From Sorex araneus (taxonomy: Eukaryota; Chordata; Mammalia; Eulipotyphla; Soricidae), in the NCBI RefSeq assembly GCF_027595985.1, contig NC_073304.1, positions 220,944,500 through 221,008,499 on the forward strand: 64,000 bases of DNA. The letters run 5' to 3'. The position numbers and the translations under genes are program-made. Below the pieces are notes generated by a model. It was not told the DNA's origin. It saw only the letters and a list, made by a program, of their open reading frames with translations, and made no database searches. Positions 34,761-45,227 of this stretch are shown here, one piece after another. The first letter of the stretch is position 1. The number at the start of each line of letters is the position of its first letter.

Positions 34761-35695
34761 CACAACAGGCTCAACTGTTAACAATATGTCAGTAAGCTCT
34801 TACTGAAGGGCTTAATGGTCCCTGGGGGAAATACAACAATCTTCACATACTTTCTCTAAGGAAACATTTTTGGAGCATTTTCAACAGTTGGAGCGATAGC
34901 ACAGCGGTTGGGCGTTCACCTTTCACTCGGATGACCCGAGTTCGATTCCTCCGCCCCTCTCAGAGAGCCCAGCAAGCTACCAAGAGTATTGAGCCTGCGA
35001 GGCAGAGCCTGGCAAGCTACCCGTGCGTATTGGACATGCCAAAAACAGTAACAATAAGTCTCTCAATGAGAGACGTTACTGGTGCCCGCTCGAATAAATC
35101 GATGAGCAACGGGATTCAGAACAAACAATACAAAATAAATTCTTTTGTTCTGCTTTGGGGCTGGAGTTCGGGATCGGGATGGAAACATCCAAAATACCAT
35201 GATAGGAAGGTGTAATGGTGGAGGTATTTAAATATTAAATGTAATAAAATATTGTGAATTACTCTATAAATTTAAAAAGAAAACAGGATCTTGAGAAAGG
35301 TTTGGTAGTGGCATAGATGAGCTGGTTTCTCCCTGAGATTCACTTACTAGAGTCTGTTCCAGTTCTTTTTCTAACATCCCGGTTTTTTTGACTGTATACC
35401 CTAGGCCTAAGTGCCATAGATTCTGGGGGGAAAACATTTAATTAGTTTATTTCATTATCTAGATGAAGGTTTTGCTGGGATAACAGAAGATTACACATGA
35501 TCTATACTTGAAAGATTACTTTGGAACAAAGAAGATTGTTGCCCCAAATAGGAGAAACACTGTTCCCATCCCATGCCCCTAATCTTCGTGGTAGGAAGAC
35601 AGCTCTCAAATTGTGAAGTTAAGGTTCTGTCAGAGTGATAGTACAGCAGGTAGAGCACTTGCCTTGCATGTAGCCAACCCAGGTTTGATCTCCAG
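34757..35695 (+). repeat. Duplicated block, copy 1
   Basis: From aagcacaacaggctcaac to the SINE I head near 35695 the sequence matches 39112-39830 closely. The match extends beyond the interspersed-repeat 3' end into single-copy-looking sequence (gattttgctgggata, agaagattgtt). Copy 1 has an extra SINE II at 34891-35112. Confidence 0.85.
34891..35112 (+). mobile_element. SINE II: SINE I-like head with RTE-like tail
   Basis: The head gttggagcgatagcacagcg and B-box-like gagttcgattcc correspond to SINE I. After about 80 bases it switches to ctctcagagagcccagcaag, then aaaaacagtaacaa, then gttactggtgcccgctcg and caacggg. Copy 2 of the block shows the empty site (cagcagttgattcag at 39236-39250). 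No clear target-site duplication is visible beyond one or two bases. Confidence 0.9.
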
Positions 35696-35795
35696 CATCC
35701 CACAGAGTCCTCTGAGCACCGTCAGGAGTGATTTCTGAGTGCTGAGCCAGGAGCATCATTAGGTGTCCCCAGCACGTCCACTTCCCCCACCCCAC
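35625..35795 (+). mobile_element. SINE I, sense
   Basis: Head tctgtcagagtgatagtacag. Its first approximately 60 bases are also in copy 2 of the duplicated block, so it predates the duplication. Confidence 0.85.
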
Positions 35796-35917
35796 CCCCT
35801 AAAATTCTGTTCGTAACTACCTAAGGTTTAAACAAGTATTGTTAAAAACATCTGCCTAAGGCTTTAGCAGTTTAGCAAGGAGAGGGCTGTTTCTGATGTA
35901 TCTGAAAATATGATGAG

Positions 35918-35981
35918 GGAGGGGGAGAGAGAGAAAGAGAGAGGGGGGGGGGGGAGACAGAGAGAGAGAGAGAGAGAGAGA
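35918..35981. repeat. (GA)n / G-run purine microsatellite
   Basis: gggagagagagaaagagagag, then a G run, then (ga)n. Confidence 0.95.
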
Positions 35982-36414
35982 ATTCTTACCCACACCCCCA
36001 TTCCAGTCCCCACAGAGACCTCACAGTTTATCCAAAGTCTCCTTAGCTATGCCAACTCCAGGGCTCTTGCAATCAAAGGGTGACAATACCACCTCTAAGC
36101 ACAGAAGATCTTTATGCTTTTCTTCTGAAATGGTGCCACAATATCTTCATTTTCCCTTTCTTCAAGGTCAGAAAGATCCTGAAGCTGGATTTTAGATTGA
36201 AGGTCCTTCTGAACATCTCAATGCAGATTTTAAACTGTTTAATTAAAAACAAAACCTCAATTCCAGCAATCCGTGCTAACAGTTGAAGTAACCTGTGACT
36301 TCAACATTAAGCCAAACTTTCCATGAACTACACCAGCCACACACATACAGAGCACAAAAGTGCTATATGACACCACCATCAATTCACTGAGATCTTGATT
36401 GATTCTGGGGTGTG

Positions 36415-36490
36415 AACGGTGCTCAGAAACTTTCACTTTCAGCACAGGCTCTGCACTTGAACTTTCAGCACAGGCTCTACACTTGAACTC
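36415..36490. repeat. Short tandem duplication (about 30-bp unit)
   Basis: The unit around cttgaactttcagcacaggc appears twice in a row, with a third partial start (ttcactttcagcacaggctc) just before. The overlapping minus-strand ORF has no recognised domain. Confidence 0.75.
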
Positions 36491-36754
36491 TCTCTCCACT
36501 TCCACCTTCACAATCCTTTTATACCATCCATTGAAACCAAAATAGTAGTCTGCCAGTTCCTGGCACTGGGAGCTGTTTAGGGCAAGGACACGATGCTGAA
36601 CTGCTTTATGTCTGCTGAGACGAACCTAAAGACAGAAGAGACATACTCGAGGATAGGAACGACTTGCCACAGAGATCTAATTCAGCTGACCCAAGACTTC
36701 TCAATACAACTTTCATAAAGTGGCTGTGAAGAGCAAATCAAACAAACTTTGGTG

Positions 36755-36925
36755 GTTGCTGTTGTTTTAGAGCCATACTCAGCAGTAATCAAATACTCCT
36801 AGCTCTGTGCTCCGGGATCACTCCAGGTGGTGGTTGGGGCAATCATATATGCTACTGGGTATAGAACTAGGCTGGCAGCAGCAAGGTCAGCACATTAACT
36901 CCTGGCCTATTTCTTTGGTCCTTAA
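36755..36925 (-). mobile_element. SINE I, antisense, old
   Basis: Landmarks ttttagagccatactcagcag, ctctgtgctccgggatcactcc and ctatttctttggtcc. 35982-36750 and 36926-37230 otherwise show nothing recognised. Confidence 0.6.
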
Positions 36926-37243
36926 ACATTTTAGGCGTTAAGTTCATAGTAAGGACTAATACTCATTATTTTCAAGCCATGGTACTTTTCTGCATTATTT
37001 CCATAGTCTCCCATTAATTTGAGCGTTTGTTTCCCTGATTCTGCTGGTCAGTGAAAGTATAAGTCAGGAAGATCTTCAAGACTGTAGATAAGCAAAAGAA
37101 GTAAATTGCTTCAGTGATTCTATCTAGCAGCTCTTGTCTGAAACTATAAGCTGAAGGAGAGCTAAGACAGACATGCCCCCAAGGAAGGACCTCCATGTGT
37201 AACACTCCCCTCTCCAAATTATTAGCCTTGCTAGAAGAGACTA

Positions 37244-37498
37244 TGCAGCACTGTCGTAGCACTGTCATCCCCTTGCTCATCGATTTGCTCTAGTGTGCAC
37301 CAGTAACGTCTCTATTGTGAGACTTCTTGTTACCTGTTTTGGCATATTGAATACACCATGGGTAGCTTGCCAGGCTCTGCCCTGTGGGCGGGATATTCTT
37401 GGTAGTTTGCTGGGCTCTCCAAGAGGGACAGAGGAATCGAACCCGGGTCAGCTGCGTGCAAAGTAAATGCCCTACCCTCTGGGCTATCGCTCCAGTCC
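37244..37498 (-). mobile_element. SINE II, antisense, with target-site duplication
   Basis: On the minus strand it starts with the SINE I-type head (ggactggagcgatagccc), passes through the B box gggttcgattcc and the agcccagcaaactacc block, and ends ggtgcacactagagcaaatcg followed by gatgacagtgc. The duplication agaagagacta is perfect at 37233-37243 and 37499-37509. This copy best shows both the tRNA-like head and the RTE-like tail. Confidence 0.93.
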
Positions 37499-37699
37499 AG
37501 AAGAGACTACAGTATAGTTATTTTTATAGCAATTTATGAGTAACTCTCATCTGCATAAGAGCTTCCTTATGAAATAAAAGCTATGTCTGTTATTAATTCT
37601 CTAGATACACATTATTGTGGACTTCTTACAACATTAGTTCTTAAATGTCAAATTCAACTTTCAGCCAGCATGTAGTATATGAACATATTATAAAAATTC

Positions 37700-37870
37700 A
37701 AATGCAAGGGTGGAGAGATAGTCCAATGGGTAAGGAATTTTTGCATTGCATATGGACAATCTGGATTCGATCCTCAGCACCCCATATGGTGTCGCCAAAC
37801 CTGCCAGGAGTGATCCCTGAGAGCAGAGTCAGAAGAAAGCCCTGAGCACTGCCAAACAAAAAAGAAAAAC
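37700..37870 (+). mobile_element. SINE I, sense
   Basis: Head gcaagggtggagagatagtcc, tail gagcactgccaaacaaaaaag. Confidence 0.82.
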
Positions 37871-38069
37871 AATTTAAATACAAATAAAAGCAAAGCAATA
37901 TTAATTATTGATTTATGTGCCTATCACTATTACCAGTTTATAAGCACCTTGAGTGCTCAAAGGATCCATATTGTATCCTTTCTCATTCTTTGAAGCGAGA
38001 AAAGTTTGTTACCAGAAGTGTATCAATCGTTCGTTGGTTGAGAGAATAAATCAAGGAATGATAAAAGAG

Positions 38070-38165
38070 AACAGAATTTGACATATCTCATACTGCTAAT
38101 ATTCCAAGAGTAGCACTCCACATTGGATGGGGTTTAAAATAGAAGGCAACCAAACTTAGGGAATA
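38070..38165 (+). mobile_element. Fragment of the ERV internal family seen at 18.8 kb
   Basis: ttgacatatctcatactgct and accaaacttaggg closely match 18785-18875. It ends directly at the RTE fragment. Confidence 0.75.
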
Positions 38166-38169
38166 TATA

Positions 38170-39075
38170 TTCCTCGAGAACATCATGCAACTACTGGAAT
38201 GGGAAGGAATGGGAGTGAATATAGATGGTTGGCAACTATACCACCTCTGCTTCGCTACTGACATTGTTCTCATAACACCAAACATTAGCAAGCGGCACAA
38301 ATGCTGGCCGACTTCAACTGCGAGTATGAAAGGTCGGACTGCAGTTGAATCTCAGCAAAACAGTATTCATGAAAAACGAACTAGTCCCTGACATTCCATT
38401 TGCTCTCAATGGAACATAGATCTCTGAATGCAGCAGTTATGTGTACCTGGGTCAAGAACTCAACATGAGAAACTACTTGGTGCCAGAATTGCCCAGGAGG
38501 AAGAGAGCAGTGTGGAACACTTTCAAGAGCATCGAGGAAGTGGTTAAGAGGACAAAGAACCTCCAGCTGGCCACCACTTTTCAACTCCATGGTTCTTCCT
38601 GCACTAACATAGGCCTCAGAGACCTGGGCCCTACAAAAACAGGATGAGAACGATATTCAGGTATCCCAAAGAGGAACTGAAAGAGCCATGCTTGGAGTAT
38701 CATGTTTCACTCAAGTGAAAGAAGGAATCCGGAGTCCAGACATCCGTCAACGGTCAAGAATCAGGGACGATGTCTCGTTTGTCAAGGCGTCAAAAATCAG
38801 ATGGGCCGGACGTGTAATGGGATTCAGAGACAACCACTGGACTAGAGCTGTTACTGACTGGATTCCATGGGACGTCAAAAGACCGCATGGCCACCCACCA
38901 ATAAGATGGCCACACTTCTTTGTCAAAACCCTGAATGAACGGTTTGAGGCTCTTTGTGTTCCTGGAGTGAGCAGATATCATTGGGCTACACTAGCACGTG
39001 ACAGAGACGAATGCAGACATTACTGGAGCCCGCTTGAGCAAATTGAAGATCAACAGGATGACAAGTGATACATGT
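38170..39075 (+). mobile_element. RTE-clade LINE, 5'-truncated 3' half of the ORF
   Basis: Pieced over frames, the sequence encodes the end of a non-LTR reverse transcriptase. YHLCFATDIVLITPN (about 38238-38283) is the palm motif, where the usual FADD reads FATD, so an active-site Asp is lost. SYVYLGQELNM follows at about 38430. The C-terminal part is 38688-39068 (RAMLGVS, RSRIRDDVSF, KIRWAGRVM, DWIPWDVKRPHG and ARDRDE). The WAGH-like, DWIPR and RPPxRW series is typical of RTE/BovB-type proteins. The stop is followed by tgatacatgtgata, then a TA repeat. Frameshifts near 38330 and 38640 make it inactive. Resemblance is to nematode-type RTE proteins as I remember them. Confidence 0.85.
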
Positions 39076-39111
39076 GATATATACATATATATATATATAT
39101 ATGTATATATA

Positions 39112-39830
39112 AAAGCATAGGAGGCACAGCCTTTAACAACATGTCAGTAAGCTCTTATTGAAAGGCTTAATGGTGCCTGGGGGAAATACAACAAACTTCA
39201 CATACTTTCCTCTAAGGAAACTTTTGGAGCATTTTCAGCAGTTGATTCAGAACAAACAATACAAAATGAATTCGTTCATTTTGCTTTGGGCCTGGGGTTT
39301 GGGATTGGGATGAAAACATCCAAAATACAGTGGTAGGAAGGTGTAATGGTGGTGGAATTGGTGTTCAAATATTGAATATAGTAAAATATTGTGAATTACT
39401 CTATAAAATTAAATTAAAAATAAAAACAGAAGCTTGAGAAAGATTTGTTAGTAGCATAGATGAGCTTCTTTCTCCCTAAGATTCAACTACCAGAGTCTGT
39501 TCCAGTTCTTTCACTAACAGCCTGCCTTTGACTGAATATCCTAAGCCTAAGTGCCATAGATTCTGGGGGAAAAACATTTATATTAGTTTATTTCATTATC
39601 TAGATGAAGATTTTGCTGGGATAATGGAAGATTACACATGATCTATACTTGAAAGATTACTTTGGAACAAAGAAGATTGTTATCCCCAAATAGGAGAAAC
39701 ACTGTTCCCATCCCCATACCCCTGAGCTTCTTGGTAGGAAGACAGCTCTAAAATTGTGAAGTTCAAGGTTCTGTCAGGGTGATAGTACAGCAGGTAGGAC
39801 ACTTGCCTTGCATGTAACCAACCCAGAATT
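39112..39830 (+). repeat. Duplicated block, copy 2
   Basis: Direct-orientation match to 34757-35695, without SINE II. It ends inside a SINE I head (gtgatagtacagcaggtagg at 39778), where the duplication boundary cuts the SINE. It abuts the RTE 3' end on its left. Confidence 0.85.
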
Positions 39831-40011
39831 GACTATAGTGTCTCTATAAGGTAAGGGAAAATAAAATTTCAAAAACAAAGTTAAATTAAATTTAAAAAAA
39901 AATACACCAAACCAGGGCGAGCTGTCCCTTTCACCAGGAGGCTGGCAGCAATGAAGGAGAGAGACAATCAAAATTGGTGGTGAAGATATGTAAAACGTAC
40001 TGTACCTTTTA

Positions 40012-40185
40012 GGTTTTTTTTCCTTTTTGGGTGACACCCGGCGATGCACAGGGGTTACTCCTGGCTTTGCACTCATGAATTACTCCTGGTGGTGCTTAGG
40101 GAGCAATATGGGATGCTGGGAATAGAACCCGGGTTGGCTGTGTGCAAGGCAAATGCCCTACCTGCTGTGCTATTGCTCCAGCCCC
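40012..40185 (-). mobile_element. SINE I, full length
   Basis: Perfect 12-bp duplication tgtaccttttag at 40000-40011 and 40186-40197. Confidence 0.96.
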
Positions 40186-40239
40186 TGTACCTTTTAGTTT
40201 TTAACAATGTGATAGTACTCAAGAGACTAACCAGAGGGA

Positions 40240-40430
40240 CCAGAGGGAGAGTTTAATAGTCTGGGGCACACAGTCCATGTTTGGGAGATGCACATTCCAT
40301 CCCTGGCAGCAGAGGGTCTCCCCCAGCCCCCAGTCCTAGCAGCTCCAGGAGCCACCCCTGAGCACTGAGCTGGGTGTAGGCCCTGAGCACCTCTGTGTGT
40401 GCCCCCTAACTAAAACAAACAAATGAAAAA
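40240..40430 (+). mobile_element. Degraded SINE I
   Basis: Weak landmarks: gggagatgcacattccatcc, gagccacccctgagcac, tgtgtgccccctaac. Confidence 0.5.
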
Positions 40431-40449
40431 GGTTAAACCTGGAATTAAA

Positions 40450-41030
40450 CTGGATTCCCATTCTGTAGATAGTCTTGGTATTCTGGTCACTATTTCTTTT
40501 GATGTACAGAAATTTCTTGAAGTAGCATTTTGTAGTTTTCTTTGTATAAGTCCTTTACCTCCTTCATTAAGCTGATTCCGAGGTACTTGATTTTCTGAGG
40601 CATGATTACAAATGGGATGACCTTTTTCATATCACTTTCTTCTCTCTCGTTATTTGTGTATAGGAAAGCCATGGACATATGGGTATTGATTTTATAGCCT
40701 GCGACTTTACATGTTTACTGCTTCTAGGAATTTCTTGGTAGAGGCTTTAGGGTTCTCTAAATATAGTATCATGTCATCTGCAAATGATGAGAGTTTTTTT
40801 TCTTCCTTTCTGATTTGGATACCCTTAATGTTTTTTTTTCTTGACTAACTGCTATGGCAAGTACTTCCAGAACTATATTAAATAGTAGTGGTAAGAGTGG
40901 GCATTCTTGTCCTGTCCCTGATCTTACAGGGAAGGATCTTAGTTTTTCTCCATTGAGTATAACGCTTGTCGTGGGTTTATGGTAGATGGCTTTGAGTATA
41001 TTGAAAAAGTTTCTTCAATTTCCATTTTGC
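40450..41030 (-). mobile_element. L1 ORF2 segment, inverted part of a twin-primed L1
   Basis: The minus-strand frame includes [29 protein letters not shown] and NYKMLLQEI, a characteristic stretch of L1 ORF2p downstream of the reverse transcriptase active site. The frame is interrupted. It lies head to head with the plus-strand L1 3' end that follows, consistent with 5' inversion during insertion. Confidence 0.9.
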
Positions 41031-42155
41031 TGAGACAAAGACAGTCTACACAATGGGAAAGGTTATTCACACAATGCCCCTCTATAGAAGGGGTTCATAT
41101 CAAGGATATAAAAGGCACTGGTTGAACTCCACAAGAAGAAAACATCCAACCCCATCAGAAAATGGGGCAATGAAATGAACAGAAGAAGAAATCCTTTTTC
41201 TTCTTCCTCAAAGAAGAAATCTGAATGGCCAAAAGACACATGAAAAAATGCTCTTTGTCACTAATCATCAGAGAGATGCAGATGCCTACTGGTTCAGCCT
41301 TTCAGGAAAAGAATAAGGACACTTCTCAAAAACTAGAAATCAGTTCCCACTTGACACAGCAATAACATTTCTGGGAATATAGCCCAGAGATGCAAAAAGG
41401 TACAGTAGAAATGACATAGGCACTTGTATGTCTATTGCAGCACTATTTACAAGAGCTAGAATCTAGAAACAACCCTAGTGCCTGAGAACAGACCACTGCT
41501 TAAAGAAACCTTGGTATATCTACACAAAGGAATATTATGTAGCTGTAGAAAAAAAATGAAGTCATGAAATTTGCGTAGAAGTAGATCAACATGGAGAGTA
41601 TCATGCTAAGTGAAATGAGTCTGATAGAGAGGGACAGACATAAAAGGACTGCACTCCTTTGTGGGCTACAAAGTAACATAATAGGAGACTAACACCAAAG
41701 GATAGTTAAGTAAGGGTCAGGAGACTAACACTAAAGGATAGTAAAGGTCAGGGGCACTGCCCCAAGGCTTGATAGCCAATCTCATGCTCTAGGTGAAAAG
41801 GTAGCTGGGTTGGAGAGAGGAGCACTAAATAAATAATGGTTGGAGGGATCGCTGGGGATAGTAGATGCATGTTGAAAGTAGATTATGGACCAAACACGAT
41901 GGCTGCTTGTTACATGTATTGCAAACCATAACAACACCCATAAGGACAGAGAGAGTAAGAGGGATTGTGTCTGCCACAGAGGCAGGAGGTGGGAAGGGGT
42001 TGGGTTGGGGGTGGGGGAGGGATACTGGGAACATTGGGGATTGGGAATGGGCACCAGTGGAGGGATGGGTGCTTGAACATTGTTTGACTGAAATGCAATC
42101 ATGAAAGTCTGTAAGTCTGTAAATGTACCTCACGATGATTCATTAAAATAAAAAA
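41031..42155 (+). mobile_element. L1 3' end, sense part of the same insertion
   Basis: Contains aaatggggcaatgaaatgaac, catcagagagatgcagatg, gcagcactatttacaagagc and the G-rich 3' UTR, ending gatgattcattaaaataaaaa. A deletion removes the section between catcagagagatgcagatg and cctactggttcagcc relative to the copy at 4443. A small tandem duplication (gactaacaccaaaggatag) lies at 41688-41750. Confidence 0.9.
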
Positions 42156-43140
42156 AATTAAAATAATTAATTAATTAATTTTTTTTTAAAAAAAGCAGAT
42201 AAGAGAAGTTTAGAAGTGCATGTGTTTGCAAGGCCCAAAATGAATCTAAACAAGGGAATGAGCAGACTGTGACTAGAGGGGGATATTGGAGCAGATTATA
42301 TAGGAGCTTGTTAAGGAGTTTGAACATTATATAGGTAGTGAGAAGTCATTTGAAAGTATTAAGTATAAAACAACCCACATTTTCTGTTTTAATATAAAAA
42401 TGAAAATAGAAATAAAAACAAAATGTTAAGTAAATAAATAAGTACAAAAGAAGTAAACTGGATTCCCCCAATATTCCACTTTACATGCACTGAGGAGAAA
42501 TAAAAACATACAGACACAAATATAATTGCAAAAGTGGCAGAGGAAAGTCCATCAGCCAGTGATAAATAAAATGTAACCTGGCCGTACAATGCCACCTACA
42601 CAGGAATGTCAGTCGACAATAAAAGGGAATGATGCTGCTCCAAGGCTGAGCCTGTCATGGGGTGACAGTAGGGCAAGTTGTATGGTTCATGCCACTATAA
42701 GGGACCCTCCTGAACAGGCCTGACTACTAGCAAAGTGGCTGAGGGAAGGCCACAGGCCAAGGGCAGAGAGAGGACTGGAGAGAGACTGGTAATTGAAGGT
42801 GTTTCCTTCAGCGGGGGGATGACAAGGTTTTAAAGTGAAACTGTGGGGTTCAAGAGACAGCTCAGCAGGCTACAGAGCTGGCTTTTCACACAGGAGGCCC
42901 AGGCGGTATTCCTGGCAGCTCTGAGCCCCCAAGTGCTGCCAAATACACATCCTGGAGCAGTCTGAGTGTTGGTGGGTGTGGCCACAGGACCAAAAGAAAT
43001 TAAACTTTGGTAATGGCTACACAATCCTGTGAGTCTATTCAAAAATTAAATTTTACACTTTAATTGGTGAATTAGAGCCCAATAAAGCTATTCTTAAAAT
43101 GAAGGGCATGTATGTATGTACATGAAAGTGCTAGCAGTGA
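42156..43140. other. Unassigned DNA with one degraded SINE I
   Basis: 42156-42835 holds no recognised family. 42845-43010 shows weak SINE I landmarks in sense orientation (ttcaagagacagctcagcagg and gggtgtggccac). Confidence 0.45.
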
Positions 43141-43141
43141 G

Positions 43142-43370
43142 GGCCGGAGGGAAGGGATATGGCTCAGTGGCAGAGCACAGGCTTCTAAGTATGAGGTCCT
43201 AGGTTCAACCCCTCGGATCACATATGCACACACACAAAATAAACATGTTAAAGAATTATAAATCTAAGAAGTAGAGTTGGAGTGATAGCACAGCGGTAGG
43301 GCATTTGCCTTGTACCCTTCTGAGCACAGAGCTAGAGTAACCCCTGAGCATCATTGGGCAGCTGCCTTCC
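43142..43370 (+). mobile_element. Two partial SINE I copies
   Basis: 43142-43245 is an old copy (gaagggatatggctcagtgg). 43274-43370 is a younger copy (ttggagtgatagcacagcgg) with an internal deletion from the cttgtaccc region straight to ttctgagcac. 43371-43805 shows nothing recognised. Confidence 0.7.
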
Positions 43371-43811
43371 CTTTCCCTGGCCCAGCCATCTGGAGCTGAC
43401 CTCACACTGGACCTTTTCCACCAATGCTCAAGTCAAATCAACAACCACGGAACATCTGTCCCTTTGACTAACACACTGCTACATTCTTCCTTGGGGGTTA
43501 GTGACCTGGGCACTTGTTCGTGCCCATTTTGAGAGTTGGCATTATTTCCCTTGAAATATAGAGGGGCCACATAATTTTCTTTCATATATTAAGCCTTGTA
43601 CCCATTTTGGTTTCTGAGCACATGTGATACACAGTCTGAGGTAACACATTTACTGAGTCACAAAGTGTTTGCAGATTACACAAAGCTTTCAAAATTTGTG
43701 TTTTCTCACATCCTATAATTTCAAAGTTGCTAACCTGGTTATGTGGTGCTAATGAGAGGCTCTAATTGGAAGTTTCAGATTTCTTGATTTTACAAAAAAA
43801 TAGTGGGGTGG

Positions 43812-43985
43812 GGTGGGCAGAGACAGTACAGTGGGTAGGGGGCTTGCCTTGCATGCGGCTGACCTCAGTTTGATCCCCAGCATCCCATATGGTCTCCTGA
43901 GCATCACCAGGAGTGATCCTTGAGTACAGAGTCAGGAGTAACTCCTGAGCAATGTTGGGTGTGGCCCGAAGAAAACAAATAATCA
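43812..43985 (+). mobile_element. SINE I, sense
   Basis: Head gtgggcagagacagtacagtg, tail tgttgggtgtggcccgaag. Confidence 0.88.
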
Positions 43986-44002
43986 AATGAAAAACTTCAG
44001 TA

Positions 44003-44150
44003 AGGGCTGGAGAGATAGCTGAAAGACCTGTAGTATTTGCTTTGCTTGTAGCAGCTCCAGGTTTAGTCCCCGGCACCCCATGGTATCCAGAGCACCACAC
44101 CAGGAGTAAAAACCGAGCACCAGAGGAATGTGCCAAAAAACACCCTAAGA
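44003..44150 (+). mobile_element. SINE I, sense, diverged
   Basis: Head aagggctggagagatagctg, tail ggaatgtgccaaaaaacacc. 44320-44600 carries a further, very degraded antisense copy ending cacagagctatctccccagc. Confidence 0.75.
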
Positions 44151-44659
44151 CAGTACACATTAATCTATTTGGTGTTAAGTAAAATCACAGAGTTTATTTT
44201 CTATGCATCCTTTACTGCTACCTGTCTAATAAAGTTTCAAGTTCTCTTTCAAACAGATGGGTCACTATAAAAGATCCATAATTCTCTCTAGGAATCTTTA
44301 CCGGTTTCCTGAGAATGGGAAACGGCAAGGGTGTGGCCACCCAGCTGAACTACTGGGTCCTGGTCTAAGCTCACAAGGGCCCATGCAGGGTTCTCCCAGG
44401 AGCTGTCTAGGGCTGGTTCCCTTGGATGATCAACACACTGGACTACTGCAGCAATACTCGGCCAACTGGTCTGCACGGGCCAATGTTAGGGCTCATGCCA
44501 TGTGGTGAATGAAGCATGAGGAACTGGGACTTATAAATGAGTCCCTGTGCATGCAAGGCCTGTAACCCATGACCACAGAGCTATCTCCCCAGCTCAGGAC
44601 TAGCCGTCTTTCAAGTGTCTAACCACATTATTAGACAATGTGGTTCCTTTGTCTTTTGT

Positions 44660-44815
44660 ACCCTACATGGCAATGCTCAGTGGTTACTTCGGACTCTGCA
44701 CTCAGGAATCACTCCTGGTAGTGCTTGGGGACTATATGGGCTGTCGGGGATCAAACATGGGTTGGCCATGTCACAAGACAAGCTCCCTCCCCACTGTACT
44801 ATGGCTCCAGTCCCT
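44660..44815 (-). mobile_element. SINE I, antisense
   Basis: From cctacatggcaatgctcag to ctatggctccagtccc. The usual gggtcacacc end is altered. Confidence 0.78.
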
Positions 44816-45227
44816 GAAGAGTGTGTGGTTCTAAACCTGATTCCTGTCGCAGAATGAGATTTATATGAACTGTTAATTTAACATGGGCTAAGGGGAAAAT
44901 AAAGGCTGAGTGAGCAAAGTGTCTTGCCTTAGGAAAGTGTCTTGGCACAGATGAGCCTCAGCACGAAGTCTGTGGTCAGATGAGCATTAGCTTCCCCCAG
45001 GGCTGATATGTGCTGACAGGACACACCTACAGGAAGTGTCTAGCACTGTGTCTGCCTCATCTCCTCGACTCACACCCAGAAGCCCGGGCTCCATCATTGC
45101 CAGGCAATGAATCCCAGCACTGGGAGGGGACCCAGGGCTAATGGGGAAAAGGCAGGGACCACTCAGAGTCACTAGCTGAGACACTTCATGGGGCCCATCT
45201 ACCCCGCCCAGAGCTTGCCCAACTCAC

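Noticed and set aside
34665..39120. Two (TA)n-flanked blocks considered as a CRISPR-like or tandem array
   Set aside because: Eukaryotic context, only two copies about 4.3 kb apart, with ordinary microsatellites at the edges.
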